NCBI GenBank assembly: GCA_963921245.4
Contig: CAWUEY030000001.1
Coordinates: forward strand, 1 to 64,000
Reading direction: 5' to 3'
DNA from: JABJGO01 sp963921245
GTDB lineage: Bacteria; Pseudomonadota; Alphaproteobacteria; Rhodospirillales; Casp-alpha2
DNA: 64,000 bases
In this document: positions 55,876 through 64,000 of the stretch, piece after piece
Layout: each line of letters opens with the position of its first letter
Position numbering within the stretch: position 1 is the first letter of the stretch
The notes under the pieces: generated by a model
Told to the model about the DNA's origin: nothing
The model's input: only the letters and a program-made list of their open reading frames with translations
The model's database searches: none
Program-made: the position numbers and the translations under genes

Positions 55876-56973
55876 TCATCCACCGGTAGGCGGAACAAGA
55901 ACCAGTTTGCCCGTATGTTTCTTGGATAGAAAATCTTCTTGCGCCGTTGCGATGTCTTTCAGCGCATAGGTTTCCGCGACCACGGGCCTGATCTCACCAA
56001 CCTCGATATAACGAATCAAATTATCGAACACCACGTCTTCCTGGAAGGTGCAGCCGTAGAGCGTCAGATCTTTCAGGTACAGCGTGCGTACATCAATCTC
56101 GGATATAGGCCCGGCAATGGCGCCGGCAGTTGCATAGCGCCCACCCCGGCACAGCACATTAAGGAATGACGGCCACTGCTCACCCGCCACCAGATCAATC
56201 ACCACATCTATAGAGCCTTCGCCCAGTTCGGCAACCATATCCGCATTTCGGTCCACGACGCTGTCCGCGCCCAACGCTTTGACCTCACCGGCCTTGGACG
56301 ACGACGACACGGCGATCACCGCGGCCCCCCGGCGTTTCGCCAGTTGCACGGCGGCTGATCCAACACCGCCAGAAGCCCCGGTGATCAGGACCCGCTCTGC
56401 ACCAACACCGGCGCGATGAAGCATATTCTCGGCTGTGGAGTAAGCGCAAGGAATCGACGCCAGCTCTTCGTCCGACCAATCACAGTCTACAGCATGGGTT
56501 TCCCGGGCTGGTGCAACCGCGTACTGGGCAAAGCCACCGTCACATTCGCTACCGAAGGTCCAGCATTCGTAAGGTCGATAATCCACATAGGTCCTGAGCA
56601 TATTACGGACCAGCACCCGCTCGCCTATACGTGCCGCAGCCACACCATTGCCGACGGAAACGATATGGCCACACACATCAGCACCCTGAATACGCGGGAA
56701 CGCCAGGGGCCTACCCGCCCAGCTGGCGTCATTGTCATCAACAGTTTCAAAACCGCCGGTGCCGCCGGCGTTGGTATCTGCCCTCACCGCCTTGGAATAC
56801 CAGCCGATGCGGGTATTGATGTCTGTATTGTTCACTCCGGCCGCCGCAACCCGGATCAGCACCTCGCTTTCGCCCGGTCGTGGAACGGGTACGTCAGTAT
56901 GATATTCAAGCATCTCGATGCCGCCGTGACCGGTCAGCAAGACGGCATGCATGGTCTGTGGAAGTTCCGTCAT
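55876..56973 (-). CDS. MDR-family NAD(P)-dependent oxidoreductase (zinc-type alcohol dehydrogenase-like)
   Basis: 365 residues. GroES-like domain with AAAGVNNTDINTRIGWYSKA; cofactor-binding ITGASGGVGSAAVQLAKRRG; C-terminal KKHTGKLVLV. Paralogous to the operon gene at 30236-31345. It is the last gene of the def-fmt-truA-membrane-protein run (16 bp after the previous gene) and converges on the small membrane-protein gene, 5 bp stop to stop. The inverted repeat reaches at least to codon 240 of this gene (56256). Substrate unknown. Confidence 0.87.
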   Translation of the reverse strand: MTELPQTMHAVLLTGHGGIEMLEYHTDVPVPRPGESEVLIRVAAAGVNNTDINTRIGWYSKAVRADTNAGGTGGFETVDDNDASWAGRPLAFPRIQGADVCGHIVSVGNGVAAARIGERVLVRNMLRTYVDYRPYECWTFGSECDGGFAQYAVAPARETHAVDCDWSDEELASIPCAYSTAENMLHRAGVGAERVLITGASGGVGSAAVQLAKRRGAAVIAVSSSSKAGEVKALGADSVVDRNADMVAELGEGSIDVVIDLVAGEQWPSFLNVLCRGGRYATAGAIAGPISEIDVRTLYLKDLTLYGCTFQEDVVFDNLIRYIEVGEIRPVVAETYALKDIATAQEDFLSKKHTGKLVLVPPTGG

Positions 56974-56989
56974 GGTTGGTTTCTATTAA

Positions 56990-57379
56990 TCAAAGAGAAA
57001 TGTCGAAGTACGCTGCCAACGCGCCGAGCCCCAAAATACCCAGCAGCACCGGCGATGTCGCGAGCCCGATCAGGTTGAGGGCAATACCGATAAACGCCCA
57101 CATGCCCTGCCCCATGAAGAGCGCAATAATGGAACAAACCAGCCCGAGGGGAACAAAAACAACACCGTTGACCAAAATGCCCAGAATACCAAAAATCGCG
57201 GCAATCCAGCCCATGATCGGGCGGCTTTCCCGGGGCATGGCCTGTGGTTGTGCGTATCCACCGCCTGGATCAAATTCCGGTCCGCCGCTCGCCTGTTGAT
57301 CCTGCGAGTGATCCTGCTTGCCCGGCGATGTATCTGTGCTCAGGTTCAGATTGATGGGTTTGGGGATTTTATCGCTCAT
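56990..57379 (-). CDS. Small membrane protein with proline/glutamine-rich N-terminus
   Basis: 129 residues. The first 65 are polar and low-complexity (SPGKQDHSQDQQASGGPEFD); the rest has two or three hydrophobic segments (IMGWIAAIFGILGILVNGVV and GIALNLIGLATSPVLLGILG). It resembles small DUF4190-type membrane proteins. It lies 33 bp after truA with a GGAG motif and is probably co-transcribed. Confidence 0.65.
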   Translation of the reverse strand: MSDKIPKPINLNLSTDTSPGKQDHSQDQQASGGPEFDPGGGYAQPQAMPRESRPIMGWIAAIFGILGILVNGVVFVPLGLVCSIIALFMGQGMWAFIGIALNLIGLATSPVLLGILGLGALAAYFDISL

Positions 57380-57412
57380 GATCTTCGTTCCCTGCTCCTC
57401 CCGTTTCCAAAT

Positions 57413-58150
57413 TTAATATCGGACCCGAGTCAAGTACAGCCCATAGGGCGGTGCTGTCTGTCCTGCTTTGGTGCGATCGCGGCTCGCCAGAATGTTCTCT
57501 ACATCGGCAATGCTCCAGTGGCCCTCGCCCACCTTGCGTAGGGTGCCCATGATGATGCGGACCTGATTGTGAAGGAACGACTTGGCCGTGATATCGAGAA
57601 CCACTTCATCGACGACCTTGCGGACGGCGATGTAATCGATGGATTTGAGCGGTGTATTGGCCTGACATACCGCCGCCCGGAAGGCGGAAAAATCATGCTC
57701 ACCCGCCAGCACCTGTGCCGCCGCATTCATGCGTTCAACATCCAGCACCACCGGCACATGCCAGCACCGTTTGGCATCCAGTGCGGCGGGCGCCCGCCGG
57801 TTTAGAATGCGGTACTGATAGCTGCGATCCACCGCCGAAAACCGGGCATGAAAACTCTCGTCGACCTCATCCACGTCTACCGCCGCAATGGGATGAGGGC
57901 GAACCTGGGCATTCAGGGCCTCGCGCATTCTGTTGGCGGTAATGTTCTTCTCCAGATCAACGTGCGCTACCTGTGCCAACGCATGCACACCGGCATCGGT
58001 GCGTCCAGCACCGCAAACAAGAGCCTCTTCTCCGGTAATGGTCCGGACGGCTTGCTCCATGACCGCCTGTACCGACAGGCCGTTTTCCTGCCGTTGCCAG
58101 CCGACAAAGGCCGCGCCGTCATATTCCAGGATCATTCGAAAGCGACGCAT
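57413..58150 (-). CDS. truA: tRNA pseudouridine(38-40) synthase
   Basis: 245 residues from MRRFRMILEYDG. The catalytic aspartate lies in GAGRTDAGVHALAQ; other conserved blocks are SFLHNQVRIIMGTL and the end PPYGLYLTRVRY. The start overlaps the fmt 3' end by 19 bp; a frame open 34 codons further upstream is fmt sequence in another frame. Confidence 0.96.
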   Translation of the reverse strand: MRRFRMILEYDGAAFVGWQRQENGLSVQAVMEQAVRTITGEEALVCGAGRTDAGVHALAQVAHVDLEKNITANRMREALNAQVRPHPIAAVDVDEVDESFHARFSAVDRSYQYRILNRRAPAALDAKRCWHVPVVLDVERMNAAAQVLAGEHDFSAFRAAVCQANTPLKSIDYIAVRKVVDEVVLDITAKSFLHNQVRIIMGTLRKVGEGHWSIADVENILASRDRTKAGQTAPPYGLYLTRVRY

Positions 58151-59064
58151 GTTCCCACCTTCAACGCATATCCCCGCGTAAATGTTTCTGCATCCTGGGC
58201 TTTTTTGCCCGCCCGCTGCAATCGGTCGAGCACCAGCACACCGGAACCGCAAACAATGGCCGGACGGCTATCGATAACGGTGCCGGGCTTTGCGGCGGAT
58301 ATTTCGCTCTTGGCATCCGCATGAGCGGCAAGAACCTTGATTCGCTCACCATCATGTTCAAACCAGGTGCCGGGCCACGGATCGAAGGCCCGCACCGTAC
58401 GGGCCAGCATCTCGGCAGAGTCCATCCAGTCGAGACGGGCTTCCCGGGTGTTCAGCTTGTCCGCGTATGTCACGCCTTCTTCCGGTTGGGGTACGGCATC
58501 CAGAGAGCCATTCTCCAGTGCGTTCAGGGTTTCAACACACGCCTCAGCACCTCTGGTCGCTAAATCATCGTGGAGCCCACCGCCTGTTGTTTGTTCATCC
58601 AGCATCATGACCCGGCGCATCAGCACAGGGCCCGTATCGAGGCCCGCATCCATTTGCATGATAGAGACACCACTTTCCCCGTCACCCCACTGAATGGCGC
58701 GTTGAATGGGCGCCGCACCCCGCCAGCGGGGCAGCAACGATGCGTGTACGTTAATACATCCCAATCGCGGCGTATCCAGCACCGCTTGAGGAAGGATCTG
58801 ACCAAAGGCGACAACAACGGCGATATCCGCCTCCAGCTCAGTGAACGCGTCGATGGCCGCCGGGTCCTTCATGGAAACGGGGGTGCGGACCTCAAGTTCG
58901 AATTCCAGGGCTGTACGATGGATAGGACACGGTTGTTGCTTGTGACCTCGACCGGCTGGTCTTGGCGGCTGTGCATAGACGCAGATGACATCATGCCCGG
59001 CCTCCAAAATGGCGTTCAGGGTGGAAACCGCAAAATCGGGACTGCCCATAAAAACGATGCGCAC
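58132..59064 (-). CDS. fmt: Methionyl-tRNA formyltransferase
   Basis: 310 residues. FMGSPDFAV at the N-terminus, the catalytic block NVHASLLPRWRGAAPIQRAI, and DTGPVLM; the C-terminal domain starts near 205. It formylates initiator Met-tRNA using 10-formyl-tetrahydrofolate. It lies between def (62-bp gap) and truA (overlap). Confidence 0.97.
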   Translation of the reverse strand: MRIVFMGSPDFAVSTLNAILEAGHDVICVYAQPPRPAGRGHKQQPCPIHRTALEFELEVRTPVSMKDPAAIDAFTELEADIAVVVAFGQILPQAVLDTPRLGCINVHASLLPRWRGAAPIQRAIQWGDGESGVSIMQMDAGLDTGPVLMRRVMMLDEQTTGGGLHDDLATRGAEACVETLNALENGSLDAVPQPEEGVTYADKLNTREARLDWMDSAEMLARTVRAFDPWPGTWFEHDGERIKVLAAHADAKSEISAAKPGTVIDSRPAIVCGSGVLVLDRLQRAGKKAQDAETFTRGYALKVGTCVAFE

Positions 59065-59126
59065 GCGAGGCTTCCTTGCCTATACATATGGATACCAGGG
59101 GATAATCAAATCCTGCCCAACGCAGG

Positions 59127-59651
59127 TCAGGCAGTTTTCAACAGCCCCTGCTTTTTGGCTTTTGCCAGTTTACGCAGGATCATGTTGCGTTTCAGGGACG
59201 ACACATGGTCCACGAACAGCATGCCATCCAGATGATCAATTTCATGCTGGATACAGGTTGCCATGATCGAGTCCACCGCCATTTCCTGATCACGGCCCTC
59301 CTGGTCCAGATAACGGATCCCAACCTTTTCAGGGCGTTCCACTTCCGCGTAATGCTCAGGCAAAGACAGACAACCCTCTTCATATACAGCCATTTCATCA
59401 GATTTCCAGGTCACTTCCGGGTTAGCCAGTGCCATGGGATTGGACTCTTCATCACCACGCGCAACGTCGACAACGATCACCCGTTTCAGCACGCCCACCT
59501 GTGGGGCGGCCAATCCGATGCCATTGGCGGCGTACATGGTTTCCAGCATGTCATCCATGAGGGTGCGGATGCCATCCGTGACCTCGGCAACCGGCTCTGC
59601 CTGTGCCTTCAGGCGGGGATCAGGGGCAACGATAACGGGCAGGCGGGCCAC
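59127..59651 (-). CDS. def: Peptide deformylase
   Basis: 174 residues. The three family motifs are intact: GIGLAAPQVG, EGCLSLP and QHEIDHLDG with the metal ligands. It removes the N-formyl group added through Fmt. First gene of the leftward def-fmt-truA run. Confidence 0.97.
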   Translation of the reverse strand: MARLPVIVAPDPRLKAQAEPVAEVTDGIRTLMDDMLETMYAANGIGLAAPQVGVLKRVIVVDVARGDEESNPMALANPEVTWKSDEMAVYEEGCLSLPEHYAEVERPEKVGIRYLDQEGRDQEMAVDSIMATCIQHEIDHLDGMLFVDHVSSLKRNMILRKLAKAKKQGLLKTA

Positions 59652-60099
59652 GCGTTTACCTCACAAACACAGCTTTGGACTCGATTGTCCGAACTCACTG
59701 TCATCCACATAGGTAATGTGGGCCGTAACGTCAAGATTTGAGGCAATTTCCCATCACCCTCACCAGCGTTGTTCAGGGGGAAGTCATGGGAAGACTCGAA
59801 GGTTTGGTTGTTGTTGCCGCGGTGTTGAAACGCGGTCTGTTTTCGCCGCGCCATTACATCAAGACCTGACTGGAGAAAGCTCCCGCCGCTCCCCCGATAG
59901 TGCGGCGGGCAGGTGCTTTTTGTTCAGGAAACACTCCCTAACCAATCCGTGTACCAGGAATGGAGCTGGACCATGAATGTCCGCCGATTCGCTGAAATGA
60001 CAGAGGTTCGGCACGCCGCCCCTCATCAAAACCTCTGCTTTACCAACGGGTTCACAGGCCTGCGTGCATAGCCCCACTCGCCTGTGCTAACAGAGGGGT
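59652..60099. other. Divergent intergenic region with a GC-rich hairpin
   Basis: Between def and rmuC. No convincing gene. CCCGCCGC (about 59881) and GCGGCGGG (about 59901) form an 8-bp stem with a 12-base loop, followed by CAGGTGCTTTTTG. This resembles a Rho-independent terminator although no coding gene leads into it, so a small RNA transcribed rightwards from about 59740 is possible. GAGGGG precedes the rmuC ATG. Confidence 0.35.
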
Positions 60100-61248
60100 A
60101 TGGAATTAACCCTGGATACCTTGTTGAGCCTTGGTGTTCTGGCCGTGGTTGTGGTGCTCGGCGTCATCATGGTGATGTCCAATCGTACCCGACGTGCCGA
60201 CGAAGCCGCGGTGACCCAGGCCATGATCCGCATGCAAGAAACAACCGACCGGATCAGCACCGAGCATGCCGCACTGACTGAAAAATTCGGCACCGGCCAG
60301 AGTGTGCTGGCCGATCGGTTGCAGCAGACCCAAAACACGTTGAATACCCGTCTGGAATCACTCAATCAGCGTCTGGGTGACGGACTCGCCCAGCAAACCC
60401 GAAAGACGACCGAATCCCTGGGCGTGTTACAGGAGCGCTTGGCCGTGATCGATGCGGCCCAGCAGAACATCACCGACCTGTCTGAACAGATGGTCGGGTT
60501 GCAGGATATTCTCTCCAACAAACAGGCCCGCGGTGCCTTTGGTGAAATTCAGCTGAATGATCTGGTCTCCGGCATCCTGCCGCCCAACGCGTTTGAAACC
60601 CAGGCCACATTATCCAACAATCGCCGGGCCGATTGTCTGTTGAAGTTGCCCAATCCACCGGGGCCGATTGTTATTGATGCCAAGTTCCCGCTGGAATCTT
60701 TTGAAACCCTGCGCAACGCGGAAGACGACGTAACCAAGGAACAGGCGCGGCGCGCGTTTTCCGCCAACGTCAAGAAACACGTCATGGATATCGCAGAGCG
60801 CTACATCATTCCGGGTGAAACCGCAGAGTCGGCGCTGATGTTCCTGCCCAGCGAAGCGGTGTACGCGGAGTTGCACGCAACCTTCCGCAACGTGGTCGAG
60901 GAAAGCTTCCGCCGCCGGGTCTGGATCGTCTCCCCCACAACGTTGATGGCGACCCTGAACACCGTGCGCGCCGTTCTGAAAGATGCCCGCATGAAGGAAC
61001 AGGCAGGAGTCATACAGAAAGAAGTGCTGGCCCTGCTGGACGATGTTGGTCGCCTGGACGATAGGGTTGGTAAGTTGAAGACCCACTTTGCACAGGCCGA
61101 AAAAGATATCGACGGGATTGAGACCTCATCGCGAAAGATTTCGTCACGTGGTGAGAAAATCGAGGCCATTCAACTGGGCGAGAATACGGATGACACAAAG
61201 GCAGTGGAGCCGCCCAGCGACGTACCACCGATTACCAAGATGATCTGA
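60100..61248 (+). CDS. rmuC: DNA recombination protein RmuC
   Basis: 382 residues. N-terminal membrane anchor (LLSLGVLAVVVVLGVIMVMS), a coiled-coil stretch (about 40-140, TDRISTEHAALTEKF) and the RmuC nuclease-like domain with GAFGEIQLNDLV, VIDAKFPLESFE, RYIIPGETAESALMFLPSEA and WIVSPTTLMATL. In E. coli the protein limits recombination at inverted repeats, which is notable next to a giant inverted repeat, although that link is only a coincidence of position here. Confidence 0.94.
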   Translation: MELTLDTLLSLGVLAVVVVLGVIMVMSNRTRRADEAAVTQAMIRMQETTDRISTEHAALTEKFGTGQSVLADRLQQTQNTLNTRLESLNQRLGDGLAQQTRKTTESLGVLQERLAVIDAAQQNITDLSEQMVGLQDILSNKQARGAFGEIQLNDLVSGILPPNAFETQATLSNNRRADCLLKLPNPPGPIVIDAKFPLESFETLRNAEDDVTKEQARRAFSANVKKHVMDIAERYIIPGETAESALMFLPSEAVYAELHATFRNVVEESFRRRVWIVSPTTLMATLNTVRAVLKDARMKEQAGVIQKEVLALLDDVGRLDDRVGKLKTHFAQAEKDIDGIETSSRKISSRGEKIEAIQLGENTDDTKAVEPPSDVPPITKMI

Positions 61249-61410
61249 CAATTCCGATTCCGAGAACATGTATTATTGCCAAACCTGTTATCGGCTGGCT
61301 GTATCACCCGGTTGTCGTATTTTTGATCCCAACGGACAGATCGGTAATGGTCCCGAAACGGGACGTGATCCTGAGCGGGCTGATCTGCGTATAACCCGGC
61401 AGACAGACGA

Positions 61411-62073
61411 CTAAGTCAAATACTTCCGCGCTTCGTTTTTGGCGACGGCCATCAAGTTGTCCTCATGGATTTCCAAAAACGTCCGCACCCGGTCAGGATC
61501 ATGCTTGCCGAGTTGCCGCAACCACCAGCCAATGGCCTTCTGGATAAACCACTCCCGTTCCGGGGCCAGTTTCGCTGCCCACCCCAGCGACCGGGATGGG
61601 TCCATGCCAGGTTTGGCCCAAGGTAGCGTGAAGATCAGCGCGGCGCGACGAACCCAAAAACTGTCGTGCTTGATCCAGCCTTCCACCTCATCCAACAGAG
61701 TTGTATCCGCCAGTAGACAATGCCGCGCCGCGGGCGCCAGATTGTCACCGATGGCCCAGCCATCGATCTCGGTGACCTTGTCTGTCACAAAACCCCAGAC
61801 CCTCGGAACATCATTTATCTTTGGCAGCGCGATCACCCGCCCGGCGGCAATCTTGCAATCCCAGACGGGTTCCCTCCACAGATCATAGGCCAGCGCGATC
61901 AGCTCATCCTCATTCACCCCTTTCAGGGTTTGCCGCAGCACTTTATCCATAATCGGGAAAGCACACCCCCAATGGGTCCACGATGATTTCTGGTAGGTTT
62001 TTTCCTTCTCCGCCCGTTCCGGCGTTCCGGCTTGTTGAAGCGCAGCACAAACCGCTGGTTTCAGGGCGCTCAT
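61411..62073 (-). CDS. DNA alkylation repair (AlkD-like HEAT-repeat) protein
   Basis: 220 residues from the ATG giving MSALKPAVCAAL; the longer open frame overlaps recR in another frame. All-helical with AlkD-type blocks: IALAYDLWREPVWDCKIAAG, IDGWAIGDNLAPAA, WVRRAALIFTLPW, REWFIQKAIGWWLRQLGKHD. AlkD-like glycosylases remove bulky alkylated bases. Starts 7 bp after recR. Confidence 0.85.
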   Translation of the reverse strand: MSALKPAVCAALQQAGTPERAEKEKTYQKSSWTHWGCAFPIMDKVLRQTLKGVNEDELIALAYDLWREPVWDCKIAAGRVIALPKINDVPRVWGFVTDKVTEIDGWAIGDNLAPAARHCLLADTTLLDEVEGWIKHDSFWVRRAALIFTLPWAKPGMDPSRSLGWAAKLAPEREWFIQKAIGWWLRQLGKHDPDRVRTFLEIHEDNLMAVAKNEARKYLT

Positions 62074-62080
62074 TGAATGG

Positions 62081-62677
62081 TCAATCGACCGAGCGGCGGG
62101 CGCGGAGTGCTGTCGACAACGTGCCTTCGTCGAGATAATCGAGCTCTCCACCCACCGGCACACCGTGGGCCAGTGCGGTAATCTTGACGGTATCACGGTT
62201 CAGGCTGTCGGCGATGTAATGCGCCGTGGTTTGACCGTCCACGGTTGCGCTCAAGGCCATTACCAACTCGGTGACGCCGGCTTCTTCCGTGCGCCTAACC
62301 AGCGCCGGGATGTTTAGGTCATCGGGCCCCACACCGTCGAGCGCCGACAGTGTTCCACCCAGGACGTGATAGGCCCCTTTGAAAATGCCGGTGCGTTCCA
62401 GGGCCCAGAGACCGGCCACGTCCTCGACCACACACACGGTTTTGTGATCCCGCCGGGCATCGGAACAGATGGAACACGGGTCGTGCGTATCCACGTTGCC
62501 GCAGATGCTGCACACCGTGATACGGGCGGCAACCGTTTCCAGGGACCGGATCAGGGGCCGCAGGAGCGAGTCCTGACGCTTGATCAGATACAACACCACC
62601 CGCCGAGCCGAGCGCGGCCCCAGACCGGGCAAGCGCGACAGGTACTGAGTCAGCTGATCAATGGCAGGGGTGTTCAT
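62081..62677 (-). CDS. recR: Recombination mediator protein RecR
   Basis: 198 residues. Helix-hairpin-helix (LSRLPGLGPRSARRVV), C4 zinc finger (CSICGNVDTHDPCSIC) and Toprim domain (VCVVEDVAGLWALERTG) are in order. Acts with RecF/RecO at gaps. Follows ybaB by 25 bp. Confidence 0.96.
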   Translation of the reverse strand: MNTPAIDQLTQYLSRLPGLGPRSARRVVLYLIKRQDSLLRPLIRSLETVAARITVCSICGNVDTHDPCSICSDARRDHKTVCVVEDVAGLWALERTGIFKGAYHVLGGTLSALDGVGPDDLNIPALVRRTEEAGVTELVMALSATVDGQTTAHYIADSLNRDTVKITALAHGVPVGGELDYLDEGTLSTALRARRSVD

Positions 62678-62702
62678 GGCGGGCCGTCAAAAGCTCATAA
62701 TA

Positions 62703-63026
62703 TCAGAAGGGCAGCTGGATACCTGGCGGCAGTTGCAGGCCGCCGGTAATTTCAGCCATCTTTTCCCTGGCGGCCTCGTTCGCCTTGTTTCTGGCGTCAT
62801 TGATGGCGGCAACGATCAGGTCTTCCAGTACGCCGGTATCATTGTTGCCGGCCAGGGCAGGGTCGATTCGCACGCGCCGCGCTTCACCCTTGCCGTTGAG
62901 GGTCACTTCCACCATACCGCCGCCGGAAGTGCCTGAAACCTCCAGCTCCGCAAGGCTGTCTTGCATATCCTGCATCCTGCCCTGCATGTCCTGGGCCTGT
63001 TTCATCATTTGGGCGAAGTTCTTCAT
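62703..63026 (-). CDS. ybaB: YbaB/EbfC nucleoid-associated protein
   Basis: 107 residues from MKNFAQMMKQAQDMQ; a start five codons earlier (63041) is also possible. It contains VEVTLNGKGEARRVRIDPAL and the N-terminal amphipathic helix typical of the dimer, and binds DNA. It is normally between dnaX and recR; here recR is downstream but dnaX is absent upstream. Confidence 0.93.
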   Translation of the reverse strand: MKNFAQMMKQAQDMQGRMQDMQDSLAELEVSGTSGGGMVEVTLNGKGEARRVRIDPALAGNNDTGVLEDLIVAAINDARNKANEAAREKMAEITGGLQLPPGIQLPF

Positions 63027-63111
63027 GGAAATCTCTTTCATTCAGGTTTAGTGCCCGCCGTCAGAGACAGGCGCACTGTCCCGTTGTATAACAGGCCTGA
63101 AAGGGCGTGTC

Positions 63112-63306
63112 ATGCCACCCCAGAGACTGTTTGTCTTCGATATTGAAACCGTTCTCGATACGGGTACCGGGTTCAACCTGACCGGGTTCGAGGAACCGAA
63201 CCCGGCGGTCCAACGGGCGGAACTGTCCGCGGGCGGGGCCAGGTGCGACTGGCATCGCGCAGCCAACTGGGACTCGGTCACGGCAAAGGCGGGGCGGCGG
63301 GATTAA
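63112..63306 (+). pseudogene. N-terminal fragment of a PolB-type 3'-5' exonuclease
   Basis: The frame begins PPQRLFVFDIETVLDTGTGF, the first exonuclease motif (D-x-E) of a predicted PolB-like 3'-5' exonuclease, but after about 30 residues the similarity is lost. It ends at 63306, overlapping the sulfatase stop by 4 bp. Most of the domain is missing, so this is a remnant. Confidence 0.5.
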
Positions 63307-64000
63307 TCCTCCACCTTTACCGTCCCATAGGCCCATTGATTGTAGGACATGCCGCTCCGCATCCAGCGATCGTCCGGTGTTTCCGACTCGCGGTAGTCCC
63401 AGTCCGGTTTTTCACCGGTGGTCTGATGGGCGCGCTGCACGAAATGGCGGCGGCGCTGGGACAGGCGGATATTAGCGGACAGCAAGGCAAAATCCCATTC
63501 CCGCGCCACAATAGCCGCCAGTCGCGCTTCGGCTTCAGCCATCGTGGGGACCTCCGACAGATTACTGACTTCCATGGGGTCGGCGGCGACATCAAACAGG
63601 CGCGGCGCATAGACCGATGAGGCTACATATTTCAAAGACCCCTCGCGCACCATGACCACCGGTGCCGGGGTACCTTCACAGGTGAGTTCCGCCAGCACAG
63701 GCCGGTTTGGGCATGGGGAAACACCCTGGATCACAGCGGACAGATCGCTGCCATCCACGTCTTCCACCAGGGCGTCTGTATTCCCGGCGGCAAAGCCAAG
63801 GAAAGTGGGCAGAATATCCACCAGCGATACAGGTTCGGACAGGCGCCCCGGCCCGAACAACCATGGTGCGTGGAAGATTAGCGGCACCCGCGCCGCCGGT
63901 TCCAGGAACGAGCGCTTCATCCAGAGGCCGTGCTCGCCCAGCATCTCGCCATGATCACTGGTAAACGCGACAATAGTGTTCGGGTGGCGTTCAAGGGCGC
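63303..64000 (-). CDS. Sulfatase (choline-sulfatase-like), 3' part; gene runs off the window
   Basis: At least 231 C-terminal residues; the frame stays open to the window end. FTSDHGEMLGEHGLWMKRSF is the conserved metal-binding DHG segment of type I sulfatases, followed by PLIFHAPWLFG and VSLVDILPTFLGFA. The tail (SQRRRHFVQRAHQ, WDYRESE) resembles the C-terminal region of choline sulfatase (BetC), which would fit the betaine theme. The sulfatase cysteine motif lies outside the window. Confidence 0.8.
   Translation of the reverse strand, partial: ALERHPNTIVAFTSDHGEMLGEHGLWMKRSFLEPAARVPLIFHAPWLFGPGRLSEPVSLVDILPTFLGFAAGNTDALVEDVDGSDLSAVIQGVSPCPNRPVLAELTCEGTPAPVVMVREGSLKYVASSVYAPRLFDVAADPMEVSNLSEVPTMAEAEARLAAIVAREWDFALLSANIRLSQRRRHFVQRAHQTTGEKPDWDYRESETPDDRWMRSGMSYNQWAYGTVKVED

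Larger units (their letters stand above)
42795..56256. repeat. Right arm of the 13.46-kb inverted repeat
   Basis: Mirror image of 1-13462. On this side the sequence continues outward without a break through the complete MDR oxidoreductase gene into truA-fmt-def, the expected neighbourhood for dapD-dapE in this group, so this arm looks like the native locus. The inner boundary (42795) lies 119 bp inside an IS1595-type element whose other end is intact here but missing from the left arm. The repeat may continue past 56256; the window cannot show this because its partner would lie left of base 1. Confidence 0.97.

Noticed and set aside
59652..60099. Possible small SRP RNA gene
   Set aside because: The conserved SRP tetraloop region (GGAAGGAAGC-type) is absent.
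1..64000. CRISPR array or tandem repeats
   Set aside because: No regularly spaced short repeats were found; the repetitive content is the inverted duplication and IS fragments.

Overview
The window looks like part of an alphaproteobacterial chromosome, probably a marine Rhodospirillales-like lineage. The evidence is the gene order rpmH-rnpA-yidD-yidC-engB-argB-(pyrimidine 5'-nucleotidase)-dapD-dapE followed by truA-fmt-def, with PhyH, Rieske, sulfatase and quaternary-amine genes nearby. This placement is inferred from gene order and protein character, not from a database search.

The dominant structure is a very long inverted repeat. Bases 1-13462 are repeated in reverse orientation at 42795-56256 (left plus right coordinate always equals 56257). 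Every gene of the arm is present twice at mirror positions, in the same frames and lengths. I found only five mismatches, all in the innermost 2 kb and all inside IS1595-type transposon sequence. The left arm reaches the window edge in the middle of an oxidoreductase gene, so its true outer end is not visible. Each arm carries, from outside inwards: an MDR oxidoreductase (whole only on the right), a small membrane protein, dapE, dapD, a frameshifted PhyH gene, a pyrimidine 5'-nucleotidase, argB, engB, yidC, yidD, rnpA and rpmH, then a graveyard of nested insertion sequences with a truncated type ISP restriction-modification gene and a truncated BRO antirepressor.

The 29.3-kb spacer (13463-42794) has three parts. 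13463-18522 is a decayed defence island: a broken superfamily 2 helicase, an intact MORC-like GHKL ATPase, relics, and a NERD-superfamily 1 helicase on the other strand. 19105-34163 is a catabolic region. It begins with relics of a polyamine-type ABC transporter, then has a Rieske oxygenase with an RpiR regulator, divergent from a dimethylglycine-dehydrogenase-like protein and a class III aminotransferase. It continues with a PcaC-like protein and a second Rieske oxygenase divergent from an operon of a flavin demethylase-like oxidoreductase, XRE-cupin regulator, MDR oxidoreductase, enolase-superfamily enzyme and both aconitase X subunits. Together these suggest stepwise N-demethylation and breakdown of a betaine, possibly a hydroxyproline betaine (inference). 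34160-42656 holds transposon and acyltransferase debris, a GIY-YIG-like gene, an MFS transporter-trimethylamine-dehydrogenase-like-glycosidase operon, an unrecognised protein and a glyoxalase.

Right of the repeat (56257-64000) is ordinary chromosome: def-fmt-truA with downstream genes, rmuC, an AlkD-like protein, recR-ybaB, an exonuclease fragment and a sulfatase cut by the window end. I saw no tRNA, rRNA or CRISPR array.
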